Counted from the first letter of the stretch, positions 1 through 9,343 are shown. The stretch: 64,000 nucleotides of DNA from Zea mays (GCF_902167145.1 NC_050105.1:137873988-137937987), one strand, 5' to 3'. The notes: generated by a model from the letters alone, not told the origin. Program-made: numbers and translations.

Positions 1-2994
1 CAGCGATTCCTCTCGGCTAGCTTGGTTGCTTTGTTCGGTGTAGGCCCTCGCCCTCGGGGAGCCGTATTCCAGGTCAGTGGGCAAGACAGCTTTAGCCCCG
101 TAGACCAGGAAAAACGGCGTGAAGCCCGTGGCACGACTCGGCGTCGTCCTTAGGCTCCAGACCACCGAGGGGAGTTCCTTCATCCATCGCCTGCCGAACT
201 TGTTGAGGTCGTTGTAGATCCGAGGCTTGAGCCCTTGTAGAATCATGCCGTTGGCACGCTCTACCTGCCCATTCGACATGGGATGAGCCACGGCGGCCCA
301 GTCCACCCGGATATGGTGATCTTCGCAAAAATCCAAGAATTTTTTGCCGGTGAACTGGGTGCCGTTGTCGGTGATGATGGAGTTCGGGACCCCGAAGCGA
401 TGGATGATGTTGGTGAAGAATGCCACCGCCTGCTCGGACCTGATGCTGTTCAGGGGTCGGACCTCGATCCACTTGGAGAATTTGTCGATGGCGACCAGCA
501 GGTGCGTGTAGCCCCCGGGCGCCTTCTGCAAGGGACCGACGAGGTCCAGACCCCATACGGCGAAGGGCCAGGTGATGGGTATTGTCTGCAGAGCCTGAGC
601 GGGCAGGTGTGTCCGCTTCGCATAGAATTGGCACCCTTCGCAGGTGCGGACAATTCTAGTGGCGTCAGCCACCGCCGTTGGCCAGTAGAAGCCTTGCCGG
701 AAAGCATTTCCAACAAGGGCTCGGGGTGCTGCGTGGTGGCCGCAAGCCCCCGAGTGTACTTCTCGCAGCAGTTCCCGACCTTCGGCGATGGAGATGCATC
801 GCTGGAGGATGCCCGAGGGGCTGCGATGGTAGAGCTCCTCTTCGTCGCCCAGCAAGATGAATGACTTGGCGCGTCGCGCTACCCGCCGAGCCTCGACTTG
901 GTCGAGGGGTAGCTCTCCTCGACGGAGATATTGCAGGTACGGGGCCTGCCAATCCTGGTCTGGCGTGGCCCCGCTCTGCCCTTCCTCGACGTTCAATGCC
1001 CCGCCCTCGGGGGCCGAGGGTACCTCGGGCTGGGCCGAGGGTGCCTCGGGCTGAACCGAGGGTACCTCGGGCTGAGCCGAGGGTACCTCGGGCTGAGCCG
1101 AGGGTACCTCAGGCTCGGGCGCGTCGTCGAGCTTGACGGAGGGTTGATGCAGATCCCGGGAGAAGACGTCCGGGGGGACTGTCGTTCGCCCCGAGGCTAT
1201 CTTAGCCAGCTCGTCTGCGGTTTCGTTGTAGCGCCGAGCGATGTGGTTGAGCTCGAGCCCGAAGAACTTGTCTTCCAGGCGCCGAACCTCGTCGCAGTAG
1301 GCCTCCATCTTCGGGTCGCGGCAGTGGGAGTTCTTCATGACTTGGTCGATGACGAGCTGCGAATCACCGCGGGCGTCGAGGCGTCTGACCCCTAGCTCGA
1401 TGGCGATCCGCAATCCGTTGACCAGAGCTTCGTACTCGGCCACATTGTTGGACGCCGGGAAGTGGAGGCGCAGCACGTAGCGCAAGTGCTTTCCGAGGGG
1501 CGAGATGAAGAGCAGGCCCGCGCCGGCCCCCGTCTTCATCAGCGACCCGTCGAAAAACATGGTCCAGAGCTCCGGTTGGATCGGAGTCGTTGGTAGTTGG
1601 GTGTCGACCCATTCGGCCACGAAATCCGCCAACACTTGGGACTTGATGGCCTTCCGAGGGGCGAACGAGATCGTTTCGCCCATGATCTCCACCGCCCACT
1701 TTGCGATCCTGCCCGAGGCCTCTCGGCACTGGATGATCTCCCCCAGGGGGAAGGATGACACCACAGTTACCGGATGGGACTCGAAGTAGTGTCGTAGCTT
1801 CCGCCTTGTCAGGATCACAGCATACAGCAGCTTTTGAACTTGTGGGTAGCGGATCTTAGTCTCGGACAGCACTTCGCTGATGAAGTAGACCGGCCTCTGA
1901 ACGGGCAATGCATGCCCTTCCTCCTGCCTTTCGACCACAATCGCGGCGCTAACCACCTGAGTGGTCGCGGCGACGTAGACCGAGAGGGTTTCCCCGTCCG
2001 CTGGCGGCACCAAGACTGGCGCCTTTGTAAGGAGCGCCTTCAGGTTACCGAGGGCTTCCTCGGCCTCAGGGGTCCAAACGAAACATTCGGCCTTCCTTAA
2101 GAGGCGGTACAGAGGCAGACCTCTTTCGCCGAGGCATGAGATGAAACGGCTCAGGGCCGCGAGGCATCCCATGACCCTCTGTACCCCTTTTAAGTCCTTG
2201 ATGGGTCCCATGCTGATGATGGCCGCAATCTTCTCCGGGTTGGCTTCGATGCCTCGCTCAGAGACGATGAACCCTAGGAGCATGCCTCGGGGTACCCCGA
2301 AGACACACTTCTCAGGATTAAGCTTGACTCCTTTCGCCTTGAGACACCGGAATGTCACTTCAAGGTCGGAGAGGAGGTCGGAAGCCTTCCGTGTCTTGAC
2401 TACGATGTCATCGACGTAGGCCTCGACTGTGCGTCCGATGTGTTCGCCGAACACATGGTTCATGCACCGCTGGTACGTCGCGCCTGCATTCCTCAAGCCG
2501 AACGGCATGGTGACATAGCAGTACATGCCGAACGGCGTGATGAAAGAAGTCGCGAGCTGGTCGGACTCTTTCATCCGGATCTGGTGATACCCCGAGTAGG
2601 CATCGAGGAAGGACAGGGTTTCGCACCCAGCAGTGGAATCCACGATTTGGTCGATGCGAGGCAGAGGGTAGGGAACCTTCGGACATGCTTTGTTGAGACC
2701 AGTGTAGTCTACGCACATCCGCCATTTCCCCCCTTTCTTCCTCACAAGCACAGGGTTGGCAAGCCATTCGGGATGGAATACCTCTTTGATGAACCCTGCC
2801 GCCATTAGCTTGTGGATCTCTTCGCCAATCGCTCTGCGCTTCTCCTCGTCGAATCGGCGCAGAGGCTGCCTGACGGGTCGGGCTCCGGCCCGAATATCCA
2901 GCGAGTGCTCGGCGACATCCCTCGGTATGTCGGGCATGTCCGAGGGACTCCACGCAAAGACGTCGGCGTTTGCGCGGAGAAAGTCGACGAGCAC
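1..2994 (-). CDS. pol: Gypsy A pol: RT, two RNase H domains and integrase (C-terminus outside window)
   Basis: This polyprotein copies element RNA into DNA and inserts it. The frame is open from 2994 to the window edge, about 998 codons. RT has the YVDD catalytic box near residue 193. The first RNase H (about residues 310-440) has lost its catalytic Asp and Glu. The second, archaeal-type RNase H (about 480-600) keeps FDGS, an EYEAL glutamate, a DSQL aspartate and a NETADEL aspartate. A Pro-Glu-Val-Pro-Ser-Ala-Gln repeat linker follows, then integrase with a zinc-binding region (CEGC) and catalytic D, D, E in GLDLVGP, TDNGTQF and QVERANG. The frame is continuous with gag-protease except for one TAG at 3001-3003, so expression probably needs stop-codon readthrough. 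The GTG at 2994 is only a nominal start. The nonsense change that breaks Gypsy B near 20250 is absent here. Confidence 0.9.
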   Translation of the reverse strand, partial: MLVDFLRANADVFAWSPSDMPDIPRDVAEHSLDIRAGARPVRQPLRRFDEEKRRAIGEEIHKLMAAGFIKEVFHPEWLANPVLVRKKGGKWRMCVDYTGLNKACPKVPYPLPRIDQIVDSTAGCETLSFLDAYSGYHQIRMKESDQLATSFITPFGMYCYVTMPFGLRNAGATYQRCMNHVFGEHIGRTVEAYVDDIVVKTRKASDLLSDLEVTFRCLKAKGVKLNPEKCVFGVPRGMLLGFIVSERGIEANPEKIAAIISMGPIKDLKGVQRVMGCLAALSRFISCLGERGLPLYRLLRKAECFVWTPEAEEALGNLKALLTKAPVLVPPADGETLSVYVAATTQVVSAAIVVERQEEGHALPVQRPVYFISEVLSETKIRYPQVQKLLYAVILTRRKLRHYFESHPVTVVSSFPLGEIIQCREASGRIAKWAVEIMGETISFAPRKAIKSQVLADFVAEWVDTQLPTTPIQPELWTMFFDGSLMKTGAGAGLLFISPLGKHLRYVLRLHFPASNNVAEYEALVNGLRIAIELGVRRLDARGDSQLVIDQVMKNSHCRDPKMEAYCDEVRRLEDKFFGLELNHIARRYNETADELAKIASGRTTVPPDVFSRDLHQPSVKLDDAPEPEVPSAQPEVPSAQPEVPSVQPEAPSAQPEVPSAPEGGALNVEEGQSGATPDQDWQAPYLQYLRRGELPLDQVEARRVARRAKSFILLGDEEELYHRSPSGILQRCISIAEGRELLREVHSGACGHHAAPRALVGNAFRQGFYWPTAVADATRIVRTCEGCQFYAKRTHLPAQALQTIPITWPFAVWGLDLVGPLQKAPGGYTHLLVAIDKFSKWIEVRPLNSIRSEQAVAFFTNIIHRFGVPNSIITDNGTQFTGKKFLDFCEDHHIRVDWAAVAHPMSNGQVERANGMILQGLKPRIYNDLNKFGRRWMKELPSVVWSLRTTPSRATGFTPFFLVYGAKAVLPTDLEYGSPRARAYTEQSNQASREESL

Positions 2995-3000
2995 TGCTTC

Positions 3001-6000
3001 CTATTTGGGTTCGAGCCCGGAACCGATCCGGATCTGCTTGGTGGTGTCGCCACTGGGGTCGAGGGGGACGGCCTTGACCGTCTCCGCTGGCTCGAAGTTG
3101 CCGGCATGGCGCTTCACGTCTGGGACCTCCTTGGAGAGGTTCTCCAGGTCGGCGATGAGGGACTCGGACTCGGCGAGGGCCTCGGCGTACTCCACACACT
3201 CCACGTCGCATTCGAACGCGTGTTTGTACGTGGGGCCGACGGTGATGACCCCGTTGGGGCCCGGCATCTTGAGCTTCAGGTAGGTGTAGTTGGGGACGGC
3301 CATGAACTTCGCGTAGCATGGCCTCCCTAGCACGGCGTGGTAGGTTCCTCGGAACCCGACCACTTCGAACGTCAGGGTCTCCCTTCGAAAGTTGGAGGGT
3401 GTCCCGAAGCAGACTGGGAGGTCGAGTCGCCCGAGGGGCTGGACGCGCTTCCCAGGGATGATCCCGTGGAAGGGCGCAGCGCCTGCCCGGACGGAGGACG
3501 GATCGACGCGCAGAAGCTTGAGGGTCTCGGCGTAGATGATGTTGAGGCAGCTGCCCCCGTCCATCAGGACCTTGGTGAGCCTGACATTGCCGACAACGGG
3601 GTCGACGACGAGCGGGTATTTCCCCGGGCTCGGCACATGGTCGGGGTGGTCGGCCCGGTCGAAAGTGATGGGCTTGTCGGACCAGTCTAGGTAGACTGGC
3701 GCCGCCACCTTCACCGAGCAGACCTCCCGGCGCTCTTGTTTGCGGTGCCGAGCCGAGGTATTCGCCGCATGCCCTCCATAGATCATGAAGCAGTCGCGGA
3801 CCTCGGGGAACCCCCCTGCTGGGTGATCTTCGTTCTTGTCGTCATCGTGGGCCCTGCCACCCTCGGCGGGTGGCCCGGCCCTGTGGAAATGACGCCGAAG
3901 CATAACGCACTCCTCGAGGGTGTGCTTGACGGGCCCCTGATGGTAGGGGCACGACTCCTTGAGCATCTTGTCGAAGAGGTTTGCACCTCCGGGGGGCTTC
4001 CGAGGGTTCTTATACTCGGCGGCGGCGACAAGGTCCGCGTCTGCGGCGTCGCGTTTCGATTGCGACTTCTTTTTGCCTTTCTTCTTGGCGCCGCGCGGAG
4101 CAGACGCCTCGGGAGCTTCTTCTGATGGGCGGCCCTGGGGCTGCTTGTCCTTTCGGAAGATAGCCTCGACCGCCTCCTGGCCGGAGGCGAACTTGGTGGC
4201 GATGTCCATCAGCTCGCTCGCCCTGGTGGGGGTTTTGCGACCCAGCTTGCTCACCAGGTCGCGGCAAGTGGTGCCGGCGAGGAACGCGCCGATGACATCC
4301 GAGTCGGTGATGTTGGGCAGCTCGGTGCGCTGCTTCGAGAATCGCCGGATGTAGTCCCGGAGCGACTCCCCCGGCTGTTGCCGGCAGCTTCGAAGGTCCC
4401 AGGAGTTCCCGGGGCGCACGTATGTGCCCTGGAAATTGCCAGCGAAGGCTTGGACCAAGTCGTCCCAGTTGGAAATCTGCCCCGGAGGCAGGTGCTCCAA
4501 CCAGGCGCGAGCAGTGTCGGAGAGGAATAGGGGGAGGTTGCGGATGATGAGGTTGTCGTCGTCCGTTCCACCCAGTTGGCAGGCAAGGCGGTAGTCTGCG
4601 AGCCACAGTTCCGGTCTCGTTTCCCCCGAGTACTTTGTGATAGTAGTCGGGGGTCGGAACCGGGTCGGGAATGGCGCCCGTCGGATGGCCCGACTGAAGG
4701 CCTGCGGACCGGGTGGTTCGGGCGAGGGACTCCGATCCTCCCCGCTGTCGTAGCGCCCCCCACGCCTGGGGTGGTAGCCTCGGCGCACCCTTTCGTCGAG
4801 GTGAGCCCGACGGTCGCGTCGATGGTGCTCGTTGCCGAGGTGGCCCGGGGCCGCAGGCGCGGTGTTGCGCGTGCGCCCGGTGTAGACCGAGGCTTCCCGC
4901 ATGAATCGGGAAGTCGCGGCATGAGGTTCCGAGGGATATCCTTGCCTCCGGGATGCAGTGCTCTCGGCCCGCCGGGCCGCAGCGCCTTCAAGGAGATTCT
5001 TGAGTTCTCCCTGGATTCGCCGACCCTCGGTGGTTGACGGCTCCGGCATCGCGCGGATGAGCATCGCTGCGGTTGCCAGGTTCTGACCGACCCCGCTGGA
5101 TGCGGGCGGCGGCCTGATCCTGGCATCGTTGGCGACGCGGTGCTGGAGACCTTGGGGCAGATGACGTATTTCTCCGGCCAGGGGTTGGCCCACCAATGCC
5201 TGTCCGACGTCCCGACGGATCGGCTCAAGCGCTCCTGTTCCCTCGTTGAGCCTGGCGTGCGCCTCGCGGACTTGCTCGAGTTGTGGGTCGTAACCCCCCG
5301 CCGGAGCGGGGACCACAGCTAGCTCCCGTGGGATGTCGGCGCGAGGCACCGGCCTAGGGAGATCACCATCCTCCGGCATGCCAAGATGGTTGCCTTCGGT
5401 GGGATCCCCTAGCTCGATGTGGAAACATTCGAGGCCTGGGCCGCAGCTCTCGTCGCCAAGGCTGCGGCTTCCATCGGAACAGTCGGACAGACAGTAGTCA
5501 CATGCGGTCATGAAGTCCCGCACGGCACTGGGGTTGCCAAGTCCGGAGAAATCCCAACCGATGCTGGGATCGTCATCTTCCTCGGACCCAGAGGGCCCGT
5601 AGGTCGAGACGTCCGTCGGTCGGTCCCAAGGTGACCGCATACAGAACCTCAGTGGGGTTGCACTCGCCTCAATGAGAGCGCCCGCCAAAACGAGGTCGTT
5701 TGGCGGGTTGAGGCCGAGTCGAAATGACGCAAGATGGGAGTTAGTCGTTACCTTTTGGTCGACGAGGAGCGACGTAGTCACATCGGGGACTGGTTGCGCC
5801 GTCATCTCTGGTTCGAGGGCGACGTCCTGCAGGCTTTCCGCGAGCGCGCCGGCGTCGTCTTCTTGCTCGGGGTCAGCGTGCCGCGGGGGGACGGCGCTCG
5901 CCTCCGTCTCGAACGCGAGGTCGACGTCCGGCGTGCCTTCCGTCGGGGCGTCGGGGGCGTCGATTCGCTCGACGGCCGACGAAGCGCGGCCTCCCGTCTG

Positions 6001-6249
6001 GCCTTGACGGCTCCGCCTCCTCCTCCGTTGGCGGGGGAGAGAACGGAGCGAGCCCGAATATTGCTCTTCCACCACGCGGGGAAGACGTCGTCGATTCCGC
6101 CGCCGGCGGGCGGGTTGTCGGCCGCCATTGTCGTAGTCGCGCGGCGGTGGAAGAAGTGTCATGTCGTAGCTGCCGTCGAAGGACATGAACTCGAGAGTCC
6201 CGAAACGAAGCACCGTCCCGGGCCGGAGAGGTTGCTGGAGACTGCCCAT
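3001..6249 (-). CDS. gag: Gypsy A gag-protease polyprotein, intact 1082 aa
   Basis: Gag forms the virus-like particle that packages element RNA, and the protease matures the polyprotein. The N-terminal 500 or so residues are basic, then acidic and poorly conserved. The capsid-like retrotransposon Gag domain lies at about residues 540-690 (ELWLADYRL, LEHLPPGQISNW, LRDYIRRFSKQR). A Cys/His cluster of the form CPYHQGPVKHTLEEC near residue 765 replaces a standard CCHC knuckle. The aspartic protease active site reads LMDGGSCLNI near residue 893. The ATG at 6249 is the first in frame and lies 61 bp from the LTR edge. No internal stop is seen; B and C each carry a nonsense change in this gene. The ORF ends with AAA TAG, then GAA in frame with pol. 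Confidence 0.92.
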   Translation of the reverse strand: MGSLQQPLRPGTVLRFGTLEFMSFDGSYDMTLLPPPRDYDNGGRQPARRRRNRRRLPRVVEEQYSGSLRSLPRQRRRRRSRQGQTGGRASSAVERIDAPDAPTEGTPDVDLAFETEASAVPPRHADPEQEDDAGALAESLQDVALEPEMTAQPVPDVTTSLLVDQKVTTNSHLASFRLGLNPPNDLVLAGALIEASATPLRFCMRSPWDRPTDVSTYGPSGSEEDDDPSIGWDFSGLGNPSAVRDFMTACDYCLSDCSDGSRSLGDESCGPGLECFHIELGDPTEGNHLGMPEDGDLPRPVPRADIPRELAVVPAPAGGYDPQLEQVREAHARLNEGTGALEPIRRDVGQALVGQPLAGEIRHLPQGLQHRVANDARIRPPPASSGVGQNLATAAMLIRAMPEPSTTEGRRIQGELKNLLEGAAARRAESTASRRQGYPSEPHAATSRFMREASVYTGRTRNTAPAAPGHLGNEHHRRDRRAHLDERVRRGYHPRRGGRYDSGEDRSPSPEPPGPQAFSRAIRRAPFPTRFRPPTTITKYSGETRPELWLADYRLACQLGGTDDDNLIIRNLPLFLSDTARAWLEHLPPGQISNWDDLVQAFAGNFQGTYVRPGNSWDLRSCRQQPGESLRDYIRRFSKQRTELPNITDSDVIGAFLAGTTCRDLVSKLGRKTPTRASELMDIATKFASGQEAVEAIFRKDKQPQGRPSEEAPEASAPRGAKKKGKKKSQSKRDAADADLVAAAEYKNPRKPPGGANLFDKMLKESCPYHQGPVKHTLEECVMLRRHFHRAGPPAEGGRAHDDDKNEDHPAGGFPEVRDCFMIYGGHAANTSARHRKQERREVCSVKVAAPVYLDWSDKPITFDRADHPDHVPSPGKYPLVVDPVVGNVRLTKVLMDGGSCLNIIYAETLKLLRVDPSSVRAGAAPFHGIIPGKRVQPLGRLDLPVCFGTPSNFRRETLTFEVVGFRGTYHAVLGRPCYAKFMAVPNYTYLKLKMPGPNGVITVGPTYKHAFECDVECVEYAEALAESESLIADLENLSKEVPDVKRHAGNFEPAETVKAVPLDPSGDTTKQIRIGSGLEPK

Positions 6250-6289
6250 CTGGAGCTTGACGGGGAGCTGTTTGTCAGCACGCAGCAGG

Positions 6290-6307
6290 CCCCTACCTGG
6301 TGCGCCA
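6290..6307 (-). other. Gypsy A primer-binding site
   Basis: Just inside the 5' LTR the minus strand starts with TGG and reads TGGCGCACCAGG, the position and form of a tRNA-primer site for minus-strand DNA synthesis. B and C have TGGCGCGCCAGG, so A carries one base change within the first seven bases. I do not assign the tRNA. Confidence 0.75.
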
Positions 6308-6611
6308 ACTGTCGGCGTTTCGAGACAGGGGGGTCCCTAAGCCGACGAGTGAGTGTGCTGCGTGCCCCAGCCCAGATGGGTCGAGCGCGTGGGCGAGCGC
6401 GAAGGGGGGAGAGGCGAGGCGGCCGGAGCCGAGCGTGAGAGAGGTGGAAGTCCCGCGGCCTTCGTGTTCGTCCCGCGCCCAGGTCAGGTGCGCTTGCAGT
6501 AGGGGGGTTACAAGCGTCCACGCGGGTGAGGGAAGCGAGCGGCCCCAAGAGAGCGCCTGTCCCGTCCTCGGTCCCGCGCGGCCAACCTTCTCTGAGAAGG
6601 CCCTGGTCCTT

Positions 6612-6620
6612 CCTTTTATA
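6612..6620 (-). promoter_or_regulatory. Gypsy A LTR TATA box
   Basis: The minus strand reads TATAAAAGG about 300 bp upstream of the LTR/internal junction, so it drives transcription leftward into gag. The same motif sits at 25988-25996 and 13828-13836 (Gypsy B LTRs), 29821-29830 and 41804-41813 (Gypsy C LTRs). Confidence 0.75.
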
Positions 6621-7187
6621 GTCGCAAGGAGAGGATCCAGGTGTACAATGGGGATGTAGCAGAGTGCTACGTGTCTAGCGGAGGGAGAGCTAGCGCCCTA
6701 GGTACATGCCAATGTGGCAGCCGGAGAGATTTGGGCACCCTGCTGGCGTGATGTCGTGGCTGTCGGAGGTGCGGCGGAGCCTGATGGAGGGACAGCTGTT
6801 GGAGCGGTCGAGTCCCTGCTGACGTTGTCCTGCTTCCGTAAGAGAGCTGGGGGCCGCCGTCGTCATGGAGCTTGTGGAGCGCCATCATTGCCCCTCTGGC
6901 GGAGCTGGCCGGATGAGACGCCGGTCTTGTTCTCCGTGACCCGAGTCGATTCGGGGTGGGATGATGATGGCGTCTCCTGTTGACGTGGCGGTCTGTGCTC
7001 TAGGCAGGGCGACGTGGGGTTTCCTCCGAAGCCGAGGTTGAGTCTGCCTTCTGTTGCCGTGGCCGAGCCCGAGCCAAGGGGTCGGGCGAGGCGGAAGTCG
7101 TTCAGCCGAGGCCAGGGCGGAGTCCGAGCCCTGGGGTCGGGCGAGGCGGAGTTCGAGCCCTGGGGTCGGGCGAGGTGGAGTTTCGTC

Positions 7188-7530
7188 GTCTTCCGGGTCT
7201 TGGCCCGAGTCCGAGCCCTGGGGTCGGGCGGAGCGGAGTTCGCCGTCTTCCGGGTCTTAGCCCGAGTCCGAGCCCTGGGGTCGGGCGGAGCGGAGTTCGC
7301 CGTCTTCCGGGTCTTAGCCCGAGTCCGAGCCCTGGGGTCGGGCGGAGCGGAGTTCGCCGTCTTCCGGGTCTTAGCCCGAGTCCGAGCCCTGGGGTCGGGC
7401 GGAGCGGAGTTCGCCGTCTTCCGGGTCTTAGCCCGAGTCCGAGCCCTGGGGTCGGGCGGAGCGGAGTTCGCCGTCTTCCGGGTCTTAGCCCGAGTCCGAG
7501 CCCTGGGGTCGGGCGGAGCGGAGTTCGCCG
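7188..7530. repeat. 57-bp minisatellite in Gypsy A LTR, about 6 copies
   Basis: Each unit contains GTCTTCCGGGTCTTAGCCC and GGGGTCGGGCGGAGCGGAG. Because 57 is a multiple of three, every frame stays open and yields 19-residue peptide repeats on both strands, which explains the long but meaningless ORFs here. Copy number is six in A and in both B LTRs, and six and five in the two C LTRs. Confidence 0.9.
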
Positions 7531-8019
7531 TGGCGCCTTTGGCAAGGCCTGATTGCCTGTCAGACTCACTCTGTCGAGTGGCACTGCAGTCGGAGTGGCG
7601 CAGGCGGCGCTGTCCTTCTGTCAGACTGGCCAGTGGAGCGGTGGAGTGACGGCGGTCACCTCGGCTCTGCCGGGGGCGCGTGTCAGGACAGAGGTGTCAG
7701 GCCTCCTTTGCGTTAAATGCCCCTGCAATTTGGTCAGTCGGTGTGGTGATTTAGTCAAGGTTGCTTCTGAGCGAAGCCAAGGCCTTGGGCGAGCCGGTGA
7801 TGTGTCCGCCATAAAAAGGGGGCCTCGGGCGAGACGGAAGTCTCTCGAGGTCGGCTGCCTTTGGCCGAGGCTAGGCTCGGGTGAAGCGTGATCGAGTCAC
7901 TCGTGTGGACTGATCCCTGACTTAATCGTGCCCATCAGGCCTTTGCAGCTTTATGCTGATGGGGGTTACCAGCTGAGAATTAGGCGCCTTGAGGGTACCC
8001 CTAATTATGGTCCCCGACA

Positions 8020-8024
8020 GAGAC
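8020..8024. repeat. Presumed right-hand target duplication of Gypsy A (GAGAC)
   Basis: These are the five bases directly after the LTR edge. The matching left copy lies beyond the window start, so this is inferred from element structure only. Confidence 0.5.
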
Positions 8025-8400
8025 TCTCTCCTGGTTCCTGTGGCTACAAACAAATCATTCTTTTGGTGACGCACACTAACTAACAGTGGCATTTCCTTAA
8101 CCACTTTGTCTTTGCAGGTAATCCATGTTTCATTAATTCATTTCTCATCTTGCCATTTATGAAGTGCGGTTAGTTTTGTTCTAATGTAGGAGAATTATAT
8201 TGATGACCCAATGAATTTTTTATTGGTAGAAATTTTATCAAAAGTAAATTTAGAAACAACCTTTGTAAAACATTGATTCGTGGTATCTGTTATTGCCTTA
8301 TTGGCAGTGAATGACCTGAAGAACACACAACATTTAAAGCTGCAATAGACTTTTTTCAGCTTATTGACCTTTTCATCTAATAGTGTGCTATGCTTTTTAG

Positions 8401-8446
8401 GTGTATCACTATTTGGAGCCCTTGGGTTTGTTCTCTATGGAGGAAG
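8401..8446 (+). pseudogene. TOM1/TOM3 (THH1)-like single-exon fragment
   Basis: A TTTTTAG acceptor and an AAG|GTAACA donor bracket a 46-bp exon whose open frame reads VSLFGALGFVLYGGR. I recall this as one membrane segment plus the Gly-Gly-Arg turn of the plant TOBAMOVIRUS MULTIPLICATION 1/3 family of multi-pass membrane proteins. No other exon of that gene is visible on either side of the Copia insertion, so it cannot make the protein. It looks like an isolated captured exon. The exon is very short, so the assignment is tentative. Confidence 0.45.
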
Positions 8447-8668
8447 GTAACATTTTTTACTCCACTTTGCCATAACAAAGTGTTGCTATTCTCCTGAAAA
8501 TCAAGAAACATTCTTTGCTCTCTTTAATGGGTGTTATGTGTGCAGCTCCATGATCTTGCTATGCCATTTCCTTATAGAGTAGACCAAATGCCTTCTTTTG
8601 CTTAGATGGTAGTAGAGTTCTGACCAATTTTTTTCACTAAAAGATGCAGAGCAAGACTTTCTTTCTAT

Positions 8669-8673
8669 AACCA
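8669..8673. repeat. Copia target site duplication, left (AACCA)
   Basis: AACCA directly precedes the LTR TG at 8674 and recurs at 45142-45146. Confidence 0.95.
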
Positions 8674-8925
8674 TGAAAGGGAAATGTGCCCTTGGGCCAT
8701 TTCTAAGTATTTTGGTGATTGAGTGCCAACACAAGTGCTTAAATGTGAATCTATACCCATGGATGGACAAAGTGCAAATCAAGAGTAAAGGTATGTTTCT
8801 AAGCCTTAGTACATTGTTTTGAGGACTAATGTATTGTGTCTAAGTGCTTGAAACAGGAGAAATCGAGTCAGAGAAAAGTTGGCTGTGTACAGCCAAAAGG
8901 CTGTTCGGTCTGGAGCACCAGACTG

Positions 8926-9272
8926 TCCGGTGGTGCACCGGACAGTGTCCGGTGCACCAGGCTGACTCGGCGTGAAGTGACCGCTCTCGGGAATTCGCCG
9001 ACAGCGTACGGCTAAAATTCACCGGACTGTCCGGTGTGCACCGGACTGTCCGGTGAGCCAACGGTCGGCCGGGCCAACGGTCGGCCGCACGATCTGCGCG
9101 GGACACGTGGCCGAGCCAACGGCTAGAAGGGGGCACCGGACTGTCCGGTGTGCACCGGACATGTCCGGTGCGCCAACGGCTCCAAGTCTGCCAACGGTCG
9201 GCTTCGCCAATTAAGGAAGGAAATCGGGCACCGGACACTGTCCGGTGTGCACCGGACTGTCCGGTGCGCCCG
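8926..9272. repeat. Array of CACCGGACTGTCCGGTG palindromes in Copia 5' LTR
   Basis: The near-palindrome CACCGGACTGTCCGGTG and variants (GGACAGTGTCC, GGACATGTCC) recur several times with spacers GTGCACC and CCAACGGTCGGC. Part of this block is shortened by about 21 bp in the 3' LTR. It lies upstream of the TATA box, so it could be an enhancer-like region; no function is shown. Confidence 0.8.
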
Positions 9273-9334
9273 ACGACAGAAGGCAAGGATGACCTTCCAG
9301 ATTTGTTCTCAACGGCTCCTAGCTGCCTTGGGGC

Positions 9335-9343
9335 TATAAAAGG
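9335..9343 (+). promoter_or_regulatory. Copia LTR TATA box
   Basis: TATAAAAGG in the context GGGGCTATAAAAGGGACC. The 3' LTR has the same motif at 44550-44558. It is expected to direct rightward transcription of the element. Confidence 0.75.

Larger units (their letters stand above)
1..8019 (-). mobile_element. Gypsy A: Huck-like Tat-lineage LTR retrotransposon, truncated by the window start
   Basis: The element reads right to left: 5' LTR at 6310-8019, primer-binding site, gag-protease, then pol running off the left edge. Domain order (Gag, PR, RT, RNase H, second RNase H, integrase) is Gypsy, and the second archaeal-type RNase H is diagnostic of the Tat lineage. Positions 1-8019 correspond to 19377-27395 of Gypsy B at a constant offset of 19376, so there is no net indel over 8 kb, and I see about 0.6% base differences in the first kilobase. 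The flank at 8020 (GAGAC) differs from B's target, so A is a separate insertion. The family name Huck is my best recollection from LTR length and primer site; another Tat family is possible. Confidence 0.9.
6310..8019 (-). repeat. Gypsy A 5' LTR (1710 bp)
   Basis: On the minus strand it begins TGTCGGGGACC and ends CGAAACGCCGACA, with the TG...CA ends of an LTR. Length equals both LTRs of Gypsy B (1710 bp). It contains a TATA box at 6612-6620 and a 57-bp tandem repeat. Long open frames across it on both strands are by-products of the 57-bp repeat and are not genes. Confidence 0.95.
8025..8673. other. AT-rich segment between Gypsy A and Copia with one recognisable exon
   Basis: This is continuous with 45147 onward once Copia is removed (AACCA is shared). 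It is intron-like, with several TTTGCAG/TTTTTAG acceptor-like sites. Only the 46-bp block at 8401-8446 looks coding. It probably belongs to the same gene-fragment mosaic that ends at the Helitron terminus at 47340. Confidence 0.6.

Noticed and set aside
7014..7649. Open frames of 160-211 codons across the Gypsy LTRs, on both strands and in every LTR copy
   Set aside because: They are translations of the 57-bp minisatellite, whose length is a multiple of three. No domain, and the same happens in all frames.
8954..9290. Regular CACCGGACTGTCCGGTG units, considered as a CRISPR-like array
   Set aside because: Spacers are not unique and the genome is plant. It is the known repeat structure of Opie/Ji-type LTRs.
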